The notes under the pieces are model-generated. The model saw only the letters and a list, made by a program, of their open reading frames with translations, searched no databases and was not told the origin of the DNA. Shown here one piece after another: positions 1 through 11,300 of a stretch of DNA of 64,000 nt; the stretch's first letter is position 1, and each line of letters starts with the position of its first letter. The stretch is from Pseudo-nitzschia pungens (taxonomy: Eukaryota > Bacillariophyta > Bacillariophyceae > Bacillariales > Bacillariaceae), in assembly GCA_037355855.1 (NCBI GenBank), contig CM074760.1, positions 124,001 to 188,000 on the forward strand, in the 5' to 3' direction. A program made the position numbers and the translations under genes.

Positions 1-810
1 GTGCTGACCTGCGCCTCGCTGATGGGCATGGCATCCTTCGAGGTCCTCAAGGAGAGTTTCGAGACGCTCTGGACCAAGGATTCCTCCCTGAAGGACATGG
101 ACCTGTCGGACGGGATCCATTCGGCCTGCAGCATGGGAGCCATTGTGATCCTAAAACTCCTGCTGCTGTGGCTGTGCAACTACTCGTCCCGTTCGTCCCG
201 GTACAATGGCCACCAGAACTCGTTGTCGCGGGCCGCTTCCTCCAAGAGTTTGCAGTACACCCAGTCGGATCCGACCCTCGAGGCCGTCGCCCAGGACCAC
301 TGGAACGACGCACTGTCGAACGGCGTATCGGCGGTCTGTCTGCTGTTGGCTCTGTATTCCGGTAGCCTGTGGTGGTGCGACGGCGTCGGTGCCATTCTTA
401 TTTCCCTCTACATCATCTACAGCTGGTACGAGACGGGAAAAGAACAGATCGAGCACCTGACCGGCAAGTCGGCCCCCGACGACTTTTTGGAGGAGTTGAC
501 GGATCTAGCGGAGCATTTCGACGAGCGGCTGCTCGTCGACACCTGCCGGGCCTACCACTTTGGTCCCAAGTTTTTGGTGGAGCTGGAGGTCGTCATGCCG
601 TCCGACACGCTCCTCAAGGAATCGCACGACCTGGGGATGGAACTCCAATACGAGATCGAGGCCAGGGAGGAGGTCGAGCGGTGCTTTGTCCACATCGATT
701 ACGAGTCCCGGGAATACGACGAGCACGTCGTATCGAAGGTTCCCGAGCTCCGGGAGCACCTGCTGCGGCACCGCAGCAGCCGGCAGGCCGGGGCGGCCGC
801 GAGCGTGTAA
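1..810 (+). CDS. Cation diffusion facilitator, Mn-type, C-terminal part (5' end outside window)
   Basis: The reading frame is open from the first base, so the N-terminus lies upstream. The 269 visible residues hold the last membrane segments and the cytoplasmic C-terminal domain of a CDF (cation efflux) transporter. The metal-site motif DHWND (about residues 99-103) fits the DxxxD signature known for manganese-transporting CDF proteins, rather than the HxxxD of zinc members. It is followed by a hydrophobic helix, a short aromatic segment (SLYIIYSWYE) and a soluble domain ending in an HIDYE stretch, as in family C-terminal domains. Expected role is proton-driven Mn2+ (or related divalent cation) export from the cytosol into a compartment. 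It ends at a TAA shortly before an (AC)13 microsatellite. The family is clear; the substrate is inferred from the motif. Confidence 0.85.
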   Translation: MLTCASLMGMASFEVLKESFETLWTKDSSLKDMDLSDGIHSACSMGAIVILKLLLLWLCNYSSRSSRYNGHQNSLSRAASSKSLQYTQSDPTLEAVAQDHWNDALSNGVSAVCLLLALYSGSLWWCDGVGAILISLYIIYSWYETGKEQIEHLTGKSAPDDFLEELTDLAEHFDERLLVDTCRAYHFGPKFLVELEVVMPSDTLLKESHDLGMELQYEIEAREEVERCFVHIDYESREYDEHVVSKVPELREHLLRHRSSRQAGAAASV

Positions 811-838
811 AAAAAAAGCAGAATGAACGAACCGACAA

Positions 839-869
<31 letters not shown>

Positions 870-2017
870 ACGAAATAGAACGATACGGCATTTTGCAAAC
901 GCAAACACGCAAAGAGAGAGAGCAAGCATCATGCAGAGAGGCACGCAAATTGACGAACGATCGGGAGGGTATCTTTACAATGAAAATCATAATCATAATA
1001 ATACTGCGAATTGTTATTATTATTATTATTATTGACTTTTGGGAATGCAATTGATTATTAATTAATGATAGTAGTAATTTTATTATAATGCTGACTGGAG
1101 TACTGTGGTCACAACGGTAATTCGGAGAAGGCAACTCGCGCACGCAGCAGAAAAAACGACGGATATGGATCGGTTGAAGTGGGACAGAAACGACGGCAAC
1201 GACGATCTCCTCGCATGAAATGAAATGGGACTACCTCTAGTCCACGTAGCAACGAGTGCCTACCAGTGAATGAAAGGAGACGCATACCCAATGAGCATCC
1301 TTAGTTTGCTGAGAACCGCGTTTTCGCTTGACTGCGCTTCGTTTCGTTTCGGTTCGTTCCGGTCAGATGGAACGAGAACAGTAGTGCAGTAGTACGTACG
1401 TGTACTCTGTTTTCGAAAGCCACAAGAAGTGGGTTCGCGAGTTTGAAACGATTCACTGCCGGACAGGCACGCGAGCAACATTGCGAGCAATCGTGTCGGC
1501 GATTGATTCGGGAATGCGTGCTCCGGTCTGCCCCCGGACAAGGTTGTTGCATGCGCTTGGCAAAAGAAATACAGTGCGTTTTCGGGAATACTTTGCCACT
1601 TTTATGGATTGGCCCATGCATTCGCTTCGTTCCGCGCCGTTCGGGTCTGTAGTTTACCGCTCATCCTTCCGTCATTTTCGTTCCTCCTTTGACGCAGAGA
1701 GCATGCGTGCCGGCGGACTCGAATCATCGCATCCGCAAGAAGAAGAATTGGCACGCCTGCTGCCATTTCATTCATGCATCTCGCAGCAGGTAGAGCAATG
1801 CGCGATTCATCCACCCCGATGGCACCGGATTGCGATTGGCTCGTAGCTAAGCGCTTTCACGAGGATTGCCCGCGGTCCGATTTGCCGACTCGCTCAATTA
1901 TGCCAACTCGATCGGTTCGGATCCCTTTCTGCCAACCAAGCAACCAAGCAACCAAGCAACCGAAAAATCATTTCAAATAAATAAAGACCGCTCTCTGCTC
2001 CTCGACGTTGCTCATGC
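811..2017. other. Convergent intergenic spacer
   Basis: This is the spacer between the ends of the CDF gene (+) and the MATE gene (-). It holds an (AC)13 microsatellite at 839-864 and an AT-rich stretch with TTATTATTATT runs around 1012-1033. An open frame at 1400-1846 has no recognisable domain and a composition like the surrounding spacer. No gene is called. Confidence 0.6.
839..864. repeat. (AC)13 dinucleotide microsatellite
   Basis: A perfect AC run lies about 30 bp after the stop codon of the CDF gene, in its probable 3' UTR. Confidence 0.95.
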
Positions 2018-4209
2018 TCACAACCCCAACAGGGCGGTCCCTTCGTGAACATTCTCGTCATCGGTCTCGTCTTCGTCATAGATATTCTTGTTTGTGCTGG
2101 AACTGCCATCACAACTGCTGGTGCTGCAGCTGCTGCTGGTGCTGCTGCAGCTGCTACCGGTGCTTCCGCGACCGTCACGGACGGCGTCCTGCCAGTCCCG
2201 CCAATCGGTGTTCCCAAAAAAATCCCAGACGAGAAATCCGCAAATGCCCGTGTAGGCCACGTTCATCCAGAACCACACCGCCTCGAGGCCTCCGCGGAAG
2301 ACCACGGTGGCGACGTATATCACCGGCATGCCCAGTCCCCACAGCGCTACCACGTTGATCCGTGCCAAATCCCATTGTTTTCCGAGTCCGGTGCTGATGC
2401 CCACCAGCACGGCAAAGATCGAGACAATGCCGAAGCAATACGAGGCCTGCAACCAGATGGATTCCGCCAGCTCCAATACCTCCGTTACATCCGCATTCAA
2501 ATCCGAATTCGAATTCGCAATCGGCAGTCGCATCGACGGTCGCATTTGCATTTGCATCAGCATCGACAAAAAAGGCGAGAATGGGCCGGCGATTCCAAGT
2601 AGATTGCGCAGGCCACGCCCCCAAAGACCGCGATCGAAGCCGTCACCACCAGTGCCGCCATGGATCGGGCCAGTTGGACATTGACCGGAAGCCATCGCCC
2701 CATGCGCACCGCGAGCGCATTCCCCACCGAAAAGGCCGCCAGTGTGACCGTGACAATGATCTGCGTCGGTATCGCGTGTACCGTCATGGGAACGACCCCG
2801 AGCGTCCCGACCAGCAATCCCAGGGCCTCCCAAAAGACCCATTCGCACTGGGCGAACACCCCGCCGAGGGCGAGCGACAAGAATTCGGCGAGTCCGGGTC
2901 CGGGTCCGAAAGCGGAAACGGAAACGGAAGAGTATCCACCACCGCAATCATTATTATTATTATTATCACCATCATAATTATCACAATCACCACCGCTTCG
3001 GTTGCTGCTGCCGTGGGCCTTGCGGTCGGACGAAAACGGCCAGGTGCGGGGATCGTGCGGCTTTCTCCACAGCACCCAGAACAGCAATAGGCCGCACTGA
3101 AAGGCGCAAAACGCAACGTAAGCGACCGCTGTGGCCAAGAATCCGGTGCGTTGCGCGTTGGTTTCGTAGTCGTAGTCGTAGTCGTTTTCGTAGTCGTAGT
3201 CGTAGTCGTATTCGGATTCGTCGTCATATTCGTAGTCGTCTCGGAGCGAACAGGCCCACTCGAGGAGCGGTACGATCGTCGCCGTCGCCAGCAGCGAGAC
3301 GACAATGACGGGAGTCGTAATGTTCTGCACCGTCAGAAACCGGCAAGCGATCTGGAATCCCACCGAGAAGGGCAGCGTCGCGATGTAAATGTTGTACCAC
3401 TCGTGGGCGTAGCGCGCAATCTTTGGGTCCTCCCCCAATATTACCAGGGCGTCTCCCATCCACAAAAAGAGCGCAACGTTGATGGGGACCAGGACCGCCG
3501 CCGCCGCAACCAATCCCCTCGCGCAGAGCTCGCCGAGTTCTCGAAAGTCCCCCCTTCCGATGGCCTGCGGACCGAGGGTGTCAATGGCGTCGAGGAGTCC
3601 CACCACAATGGTCTGCGTGCAGAGGTTTCCCACCAGGTTGGCCAGGGAAAAGGCGCTCAGGCAGACCGGACCGAACCTCCGTCCGACGTAGCTGGCGGTG
3701 AGGAGGGGAGCCAGTCCGAAGCCGAGATTCGTGAGGAGATTGGCAATGGCGAGTTGCAAAAAGATTTTGGATTCGTGCCAGGGGTCGAACGATAGGGTTG
3801 TGTTGGTTGTGTTGGTTGTTGTACTGGTTATACTAGTTATGCTGGTTGTGCTGGTGGTGCTGGTTTTGGAATTGCTTGCGGAGGAGGATTCCAATTCCAA
3901 TTCCAATTCCAAATCCAATTCCAATTCCAATTCCAATCCGTATTTCAGGTTCGAGTCGAAATGATTGATCCGGTTGTTTTTGTTTTTGTTTTTGTTTTCG
4001 TTTGGATCCGGATTCGTTGGATTTTTGTCGCCGCTGTTCGGAGAGTTTTCGTTCCTCTTGGGTTCTTGGATTTCGATATCGTCGTCGTAGTCGCCGTCGT
4101 CGTCGTCGTTGTTGATATTGTTATCATCATCATCGTCATCGTTGCGGACAAGAGAAACCGAAGGAATCCATTGCCAAAAAAGCGGTTTGTCGCCGTTTGG
4201 TTTGGACAT
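2018..4209 (-). CDS. MATE-family multidrug/toxin exporter, interrupted by a frameshift
   Basis: This is a membrane antiporter of the MATE family, predicted to export organic cations or metabolites in exchange for H+ or Na+. I start at the ATG at 4209 (MSKPNGDK), because the longer open frame upstream contains a tandem repeat that looks like leader sequence. Residues 1-145 are low complexity: Asp/Asn runs, a Leu-Glu alternation and a Ser/Thr tract. The MATE domain follows from about 148, with the early motif around DTLGPQAIGRG and many hydrophobic helices. A YDYDYE-rich loop sits at about 340-365. The first frame stops at 2557; the last helices (AESIWLQASYCFG and onward) lie in another frame down to 2018. 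The shift is needed near a run of six T (minus strand) at about 2567-2572. No convincing intron bridges the two parts. It is either a real disrupted gene or a homopolymer error in the assembly. Confidence 0.8.
2567..2572 (-). other. Frameshift point in the MATE gene at a T6 homopolymer
   Basis: Upstream frame reads RLFCRC then stop. If the homopolymer had seven T (or the ribosome slipped -1), the frame continues through a Met/Gln-rich insert into ADVTEVLELAES, which matches the loop and helix expected at this place in MATE proteins. A 137-nt GT-AG excision (GTGGCC to ACGGAG) would also restore frame, but its splice sites are weak and it would remove conserved helix sequence. Confidence 0.6.
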
Positions 4210-4271
4210 GCTGTGCTCTGAACTCCCGATCGAGAGATGTGTATCTTCCGATTCGATGAAATGAAATGCAA

Positions 4272-4302
4272 TGAACTGTGAACTGTGAACTGTGAACTGT
4301 GA
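4272..4302. repeat. 7-bp tandem repeat in the MATE leader
   Basis: Four and a half copies of TGAACTG lie 60-95 bp upstream of the MATE start codon, in the presumed 5' UTR. Confidence 0.85.
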
Positions 4303-5812
4303 TTGGTATGAGATGCGTTCCTGACTTGCCAAGATGAGCAAGGTATGCATACAATACGAACGATGGATGCAGAAAGAGTTCCGTTTGGAGTGTGATCGCA
4401 AATGGAAATTGTGAGACCAAGAGAAAAAGGGAAAAAGGGAATCAATCATCAATCAACAATCTCCAGAACGAAATGAGGGGAATGGCGGAGATGGTGAAGA
4501 ATATCGATCGATCGATTCCTGTTTTCCTATCGTGGCGTGCGAACCGGGGAAGTAAGGCTTACCTGTAAATGGGACCTCGCAGGGGGGAAGTGGGACCTCG
4601 CAGGGGGAATGACGGAAAATTTCTCGGACGTACCGTGTAGTAATCTTACCAAGTACGAAGTATTTTTTTCGAAAAAATCGTTCGCGAACGAACATCATAA
4701 TACCGGTAAGATACCAATGCATTCGTAAAAAATAAGATTGCCTCATACTGTTTCAAAAAAGGTTCCCGCAAAACACTCGAAAAATTTCTTTGATTGAAAC
4801 AAAAAGTGCATTCGACGGGATTCGAACCCGCGCATACGAATATATTCGAACTTGAGTCGAACCCCTTAGACCAGCTCGGGCACAAATGCGTTGCACTAAA
4901 AGCGAACAGTCAATGTTTTTATACCGACTTTCCTTTTTTACGACGGAAAAAGACCATGCGTTCAGGGGCAAATACCAGTCAAGATCTTACCTTAGTAAGT
5001 TAACCTTACGGGATTACGGATTAGACCTTCCCAGGCATATCTGCGACTGACTCACTCCGCCGGACGGAGCTGTGTTTCATTCATTTTTGATGAGTTGTAA
5101 TTACCGGTAATCTTATTCCATTCAGAGCATCTCCATTGTCCACCCCACTCCGGGTGGACAAAAAAGGTAATAATTAATAAAACGGTGCTTTCTTCCCACG
5201 GTGCGGTAATTACCCTGTACGGCACAACACAATGTACCACCATCGGAACACAAAAGGACAACATTGGCCGTCCCATCGACTACTGTATCCGTTAGTGCGC
5301 AAGACTGCGTCTTGGTCGACTTTCTTGCATATTATACTATGCCGACTACGAAGTACGGTACTATACTAGACTATAATTATTTGGTGGAGTCACAAACTGC
5401 TCATTTCGCGTGGTGTAGAGTACTAGCAGGATCGGATTGTTGTCCGAATTGCTTCCGGTATCATCCTTATAACGAAGAATTTCACTGCACGTGCAACTCC
5501 ATGCAATGCAATGCAATGCAGCGCAGTGCAACATCACACGGGCTGTCATTTGACTTTCATTCCAATCCATTCCTAAACAAAATCATTCAGCACAGCTCCC
5601 CTCAACTTCCATTCCATTCCATTCCACTCCGTCTGTCCGTCCGTTTGGGACCTCGGGATTTGATAGTTTGTCGATTCGATTGCCGTGTTGTGTGTGTCGT
5701 GTTTGTTAAATAGTAGTCTGTCTGCCGAAAATAACAATTGTCTGCGACGGAAATTCGTTCGGTCGTGCTAGGCCAGGCCAGGCCAGGCCAGGCCATGTTG
5801 AAGCTCCTCCCG
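4303..5812. other. Spacer with tRNA-Leu and no protein gene seen
   Basis: Apart from the tRNA at 4807-4889, I see only short random open frames, a duplicated GGACCTCGCAGGGGG (about 4571-4606), copies of the dispersed GTAATCTTAC word (around 4640 and 5107), and short simple repeats (CAATG near 5507-5520, AGGCC near 5772-5794). Confidence 0.55.
4807..4889 (-). tRNA. tRNA-Leu (anticodon CAA)
   Basis: The minus strand folds as a class II tRNA of 83 nt. The acceptor stem GCATTTG pairs with CGAATGC with one wobble. The anticodon stem TTCGA/TCGAA encloses the loop CTCAAGT with anticodon CAA. A long variable arm (ATA-TTCG-TAT) and a T arm with the TTCGAAT loop follow. The discriminator base is A. 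A T5 run directly downstream on this strand (4801-4805) suits polymerase III termination. No intron is visible. Confidence 0.95.
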
Positions 5813-7300
5813 TCAAAAGGTCAGAGGCCCGAACCCCGTCGTCAAAAAGTAAGGGTGCAGCAAAATCTGTCCGATCGAGGGCCGCTTGTTGGGATCGATC
5901 GACAGGCACTGGCCGACCAGGTCCCGCATGTTCTTGTCGGGAATCGCGTCGAGGCCCGCGACCCTACCGCTGCTCTCGTCCACCAGGTCCTTCGCCGCCA
6001 AGATGCGGGTGATGGCGTCCTCCGACTTGCCCTTGAAGTAGTTGCTCCCGGTGCTCAGCTCGTACAGGAGCATTCCCAGCGACCACGAGTCGTAGTTCTT
6101 GAGGCACTCGAACTCGTACCCGCGGTTGGCGGTCTCGAGGGCCGCAAACTCCGGCGGGCACGCCTCGGGCGAGTAGTCCTCCGGCGAGGACCTCACGGCT
6201 ACCGCGGATTCCAGATCGATCCCCCGGACCTCCCCGTCGCCGAACAACACAAAATTCTCCGCCTTGAGGTCGGTCCAGACCAGGCCGCTCGAGTGCATCG
6301 CCTCGACGCACCGGCACACGCCCACGGCCGCCCTGCGGAGGTCGCTCCCGGTGAGGCCGCCCCTCGATTGAGTCGCGTACGTCCGGAGGTTCTGGTCACC
6401 CGACTCGAGGACCAGCGCCGACGAGCCCCGGGGGATGCCCTTGGTGGCCGGCGAGGAGTCGGCGTCGACGATGAAGGCCACCTTTCGAACAAAACAGGAA
6501 CCGGATCCCTGCAGGGAAAAGGCCACCCGACCCTTGGAAAAGACGCGGTCGTAGATCTTGCTCTCGCCCTTGAGACGCTCCCTGTTGTTGGCGAGCTTGA
6601 CCGTGAGGCGGTTGCCCTGCGGGTTGCCGTCGGCGTCCGCCTCGTAGGCGTAGAAAATCTGGCTGCGCTTGGAGGAAGATCGGATCTGGTTTCCGACCAG
6701 CAGGTACCGGGTGTTTCCGGTGCCGCCAACGACCTTGCCGTTGAGGTTGTAGTTGACCTTGGCGGGTGCGGGCTTCTTGGCAGCTTCCGGCTTCGCTTTG
6801 GCCTTGACCGGTGCCGGTTTGGTTTCTTTCTTGACATTGTTCGCTTTCGCTGGCTGGGATTGAGATCCACCAAACAGGGGCATCGTGGATCTCTGTGCCG
6901 GTTGCTGCTGCTTCGGCTGCTGTTTTGGGGTTGGTTGCTTGCCGGGAAGGGCCTTGAGCAATCTGTATTTGCTTCCGGACAGCGTCACGACGACGACGTT
7001 GTCCTTGATGGCGGTCGGGCTGGTTTCCAGCGGCGACGTCGTGATTTCGTATCCATCGGGCAAGTCCGGGTGATTGGACACCGTTCCCCGGACGGCACCC
7101 GATCGGAGGATTTCCCATTCGTCGATCTTCGGTGGCCCCAGAAAGAGCTGCGTGCCGCTGGAACTAGTAATGGTGCTGGCGCCAGAATTTCTTGTCCGCG
7201 GAGAAAGCCTCTGCTGCCCAAAGCCCGTGACAACATACCGCCTGGCGGAGAACGTCAGGGAACCAGCAAGGATTGCGACCAGCAAACGAAACGAGCGCAT
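5813..7300 (-). CDS. Signal-peptide-bearing protein kinase-like protein with altered catalytic motifs
   Basis: A single 495-aa frame opens at an ATG followed by a hydrophobic signal sequence (MRSFRLLVAILAGSLTFSA), so the protein enters the secretory or plastid import route. Residues about 60-200 are basic and Pro/Ala/Lys rich. From about 230 onward a protein kinase fold is recognisable: a GVDAD/SSPATKG region, then HSSGLVWTDLKAENFVLFGDGEV, matching the HRDLKPEN loop and the strand leading to the metal site. In that loop the HRD position reads W-T-D, and the DFG position reads D-L-E (GIDLESA). The C-lobe helix DSWSLGMLLYELSTG and the final RPSIGQILLHPYF motif are typical. The catalytic Asp and Lys of TDLKAEN are kept, so activity is possible but unusual. 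Targeting may be plastid, as for many diatom preproteins, but no clear ASAFAP motif is seen. Confidence 0.85.
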   Translation of the reverse strand: MRSFRLLVAILAGSLTFSARRYVVTGFGQQRLSPRTRNSGASTITSSSGTQLFLGPPKIDEWEILRSGAVRGTVSNHPDLPDGYEITTSPLETSPTAIKDNVVVVTLSGSKYRLLKALPGKQPTPKQQPKQQQPAQRSTMPLFGGSQSQPAKANNVKKETKPAPVKAKAKPEAAKKPAPAKVNYNLNGKVVGGTGNTRYLLVGNQIRSSSKRSQIFYAYEADADGNPQGNRLTVKLANNRERLKGESKIYDRVFSKGRVAFSLQGSGSCFVRKVAFIVDADSSPATKGIPRGSSALVLESGDQNLRTYATQSRGGLTGSDLRRAAVGVCRCVEAMHSSGLVWTDLKAENFVLFGDGEVRGIDLESAVAVRSSPEDYSPEACPPEFAALETANRGYEFECLKNYDSWSLGMLLYELSTGSNYFKGKSEDAITRILAAKDLVDESSGRVAGLDAIPDKNMRDLVGQCLSIDPNKRPSIGQILLHPYFLTTGFGPLTF

Positions 7301-8305
7301 TTTCTTTCCCTTGCTTGTCTGTACTGTGGGATTATTCTCTCTTTCTCTGCGTTCTCGTGCTCAGCTGTTTGTCTCTGTCTGTCTATTTCTTCCCGTTGGA
7401 CTCTCTTTCGTATTGATCAGGATGGGGGAAGTTTGTTCGGTAGTAACCTTACCTTGCTGTCGAAATCTTACCACAATCTTATTATCAATGCCGTAATCGA
7501 AAGCCATAAATCACGTACCGTACGGTACGAGCCTGACTACGAGTAAGTTATGTGTATTACGTACAGTACCGGTACGGTTAGACCACATACATGATGGTTT
7601 GAAATCATACTCGTATCTGGTAATTACGTACGGTAATCTTACTGTACTTCTTGCACAGAGCATTGACGCTTATTGGAAGATCTTACATCATGAAACAGAA
7701 GGCATGACAAAAACGTAATGGTGTTGGCGTGCGTGTTGGCACGATGATTCTTCGGCGTTTTCGACTGACCCAAGGAAAGCGTGACGACTTGCATGGGTTC
7801 ACCGGAGCCTCCAAATGGGAGGTTTTCGATTCTACTACCCCACCAATCAAAACAGAAAACTGAGGGACGAGCGTTCGGAATGGGATTTCCGAGAGAATAT
7901 TCCCCACCCAGAGTCATTCGAATTTGCGTTTCCTACCGCAGCGGTTGGGCACGCGGCGTCGGACGATCTTTTCGGTTGGCAAAAGCTTGCTTCTGGGAGT
8001 TGAAGCGCGATGTGCGCACGCAAGGTTCTTGGAGGTTTCTTCGATTCTACACGTATATGTACTTATAATACATACATTAAGTATCTTTCATACATACAGT
8101 CATATCGTATTCGTACATCCATTTTTTAAAGTACAAGGTATATGTCGCCGTCTCATTTTTCTGTACCCAACACTTGGTGGAGTACACGTACAAATAAGTA
8201 CGGTACGTAATCTTACTTGAACCAGTTTGGACAGCTCCCGGATGCAGAGAGCTCCAGAAAACGATCTTCCGGGCAACCTCAAAAGGATATCCGATTGTTG
8301 ATGAT
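7301..8305. other. Spacer without a supported gene
   Basis: It holds CT-rich leader sequence for the kinase gene (TCTG repeats near 7370-7390) and several copies of the dispersed words GTAACCTTAC or GTAATCTTAC (7441-7453, 7632-7641, 8207-8216) with GTACGGTACG strings. Open frames of 60-100 codons here show no domain. Confidence 0.55.
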
Positions 8306-11300
8306 TCATTCTTCTGTGTAAAAATCAAAGCCAAAGGCGGTTCCCGAGTATCGATCGTGATCGTGTTCGTGTTCATCACGGTTGCTACTGTAGGTACTGT
8401 TGCTACTGTAGGTACTGTTGCTGCTGCTGCTGCTGCTGTTAATACTGAGGTCGTCCCCGAACGTGAGATGATCTTGGTGGTTCCGAGACCGACTTCCGCG
8501 CAGCAGCGGCGGCGAGGAATGATGCGTTTCGATTCCATTGACAGAGGCAACAGGAGGCCCACCGCCGTTGTGAATCATCCCCGTGTGATCCACGTTGCGG
8601 TAGCTGCCATAAAGAGCCTTCTTCTTCGAGCTTCTGATCGAAGAAAGCGTATTGGTTCTTGTCCCGTCAAACCTCGTTTTCGTGTTGCCTCCTGTTTTTC
8701 CAAAATCAACGTCAAAGCCAGTGTCGATGCGTTCGGGGTCTCGCTGTTCCCAATCAAACCATCTTTCGTTGCTGTTGCTGTTGCTGTTGCTGTTCCTGCT
8801 GGTGCTGATGTTACCGTTGTTGTTATTGTTCCCTTCCCCGTTTTCTTCCCCAACTAGTTCCCTCGGTTCGAAACCCAGAACGCTGTTGTTGTTCCAGTTT
8901 GTGGATCTTCCGTCGTCGTCGTCGTCGACGTCATCATCGGCGTCGGTAAGCATCGTAGTGTTTTGTGCGGTAGCCCCGTCCTTGTTCCTGAAAATAGGAT
9001 CGCTAGGGTTGTGATTCTGATCGAGATTGTGATGGCTCCAACGATCAAAGTATCCTTCCCGAGCCGTGAGCATAATGAGGGAGAGGATTACAACGACTGC
9101 CTGCGCGATTGTTATCCAAACGAATCCGGAAACCCCCGAGGAGCACAAGGCATCGTACATTCCTGGATTGAAGTGAAGTGAAGTGAAGTGGAAGGAAAGA
9201 AAGGAAGAGGAACGCAACGGACCAAACGGTTATTGCGACCATAAAACGTTGCCGAATACAGTGGTGTTGAAATCAATCAAGGCATTATATAAGTTCGGTA
9301 AAAATTCATCAAAAAAAAATTTACATCAACCTATCACTCGGTAGAAATGGTGGTGTGATCTCTTTCTCTTTCTCTCTTTGTCATTTCCTTAGCTTACCTA
9401 CTTGATACAATGGATACCTGCAAAAGAGTCGTGGGCAACGAGGCAAGGTGAGACAGAACCGAATCGTGAGAATCATCGGTATTGCAATTGAGAGCGATCG
9501 ATATCTTGTCGCATCGGATAGTATCTCATCGTATACGACCGGTTAACCTGTGAGCGGGTTCCGTATCGCATGCGGTTTCATCGCGCTTTGGTATTCTCTG
9601 GTTCAGCAATGAATGAGTGCATCCGGTACGAACGCACGTGCGCAACTTACCAATTCTCGCACCGGGAGACTTCCAAGAGCTCGCGCATGCGCACCGAGGC
9701 CTCGCACGAGACATCCGCCAGCTGCCCTCCCGCAAACGCAAGGCCGTCGATGCCGTCGGTGGTGCTGGTGCTGCCGACCACACAGACGTCCCGGATCGAG
9801 GCCCGATCGTTGTCGTTGTTCGCGGCTAGCAACGCCAGGGTGCCAACCTCCCACGAAGCCCGAACGAATTCCCATCCTTCGCTCTCCCACCGATGATTCC
9901 AATTGTGGCTCGCAACAACAACGGCGGCGGCTTGTTGCTGCTCCTGCTGTCGCGGACAGTGTTGAATCGCGTGAATCGCCAGGTCGTAGAACCGATCGTC
10001 CTCGCTCTCGCGCTCGTTGCCGATGATGATTGGCTCTTCTTCGGGCGAGTCTGCTGCTCGTTGCGTCAGCTTCTGCGCTTCCAACCACCGCAGGACGGCC
10101 CGGTCAGGGCCGCTGCTGCCTTGTGCGCACAAATCGGCACCCACGGTGGATCCCAGCCCAAAGGCGATCGAACAGCAAAAGGCAATGATCGCCAGCGTCA
10201 CAAACAGCGAGAGGACCAATACGGGCGGACCCTCAGCAGACGCGGATGCAGGAACATTGTCGGTTTGTCTCAGTCGTTGTCGTTGTCGTCGTCTTCTTCT
10301 CTGGAACAGTGTGGCGTCGACCAGGAGGATCGACACCACGATCGCCATAAGGATATTGCACGCGAGGAGCGTCGGGACGACCCATTGGTACTCGGCGAGT
10401 CGATCGTGAAGAGAGGACGTGGCATCGACCACGCTACGTAGATCGTCGGCAATGATGCTCCCTTGTTGCCGAAGGATCCCAAGCCGTTGTTCTTTGTTTT
10501 CGTTCGCTTCCGTGTTATCGTCATCATTTTCATTATTGTCCCTGTTGTTGCTGTTGCTGTTCCAGAGGTCCACGAGTTTGTAAAGGGCGCGCGCAAAGGA
10601 CCCCGAATCATCATCCTTCCCTGGACCAAGGGTCAGATCGCAGGCCGCGTTGGTGGTTCGAACCAGGTCTCGGACGGCGTCTTCCAGATCGTTTGCGATT
10701 TGGGTGCCGTTATAGTTGTAGTATTGCTCCAGATCTGCAATGCCCTCCAGCGCCAGCACCTGGGCGCGCTCCAGGGCATCGGTGCTGCTCTCGAAGGCAT
10801 TCGCCAATAGCCGGGTTCCGACCACCGCCAGGGCACAGGAGGTGGCCACGATGCAAACTCCGGCGGCGAGAAAGAGGATCCGCTGGATGCACCTGCAAGC
10901 ACCACACCGATAACGGCGTTTGTCATTTTGTCGCCGGCGTCGTCCTTCCTTCTGTTCGGTTGTCTTTGGATGGTCGTCCTTGTTTTGGCCCTCGTCGTCT
11001 TCTTCCGTCACAGTGGACAACAACGACGAGCCGGACCGTAGTGGCCGTCGACCCGCCCGCCTTGTGTTTCTTTTCTTCTTGTTCTTCTTTTTGTTTTTCT
11101 TGTTCTTTTTGCCCACGCTATCGCTATTGTCACCACCAGCACCAGCACCAGCACCAGCACCACCGCTACCGTCGTTGCGCAACAAGGTCTTGGCTCGGGC
11201 ATCATACCAGATCTCATCGCCCTCTCCCAGCAGCACTTTTGAATCGGCTTTGTCTTGCTTGTGCTTGGATCCTTCCACGCCACCTTGTTGCTCTTGCTCT

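Noticed and set aside
5738..7546. 602-codon open frame on the + strand opposite the kinase gene
   Set aside because: It is an antisense shadow produced by GC-biased third positions; kinase motifs lie on the minus strand.
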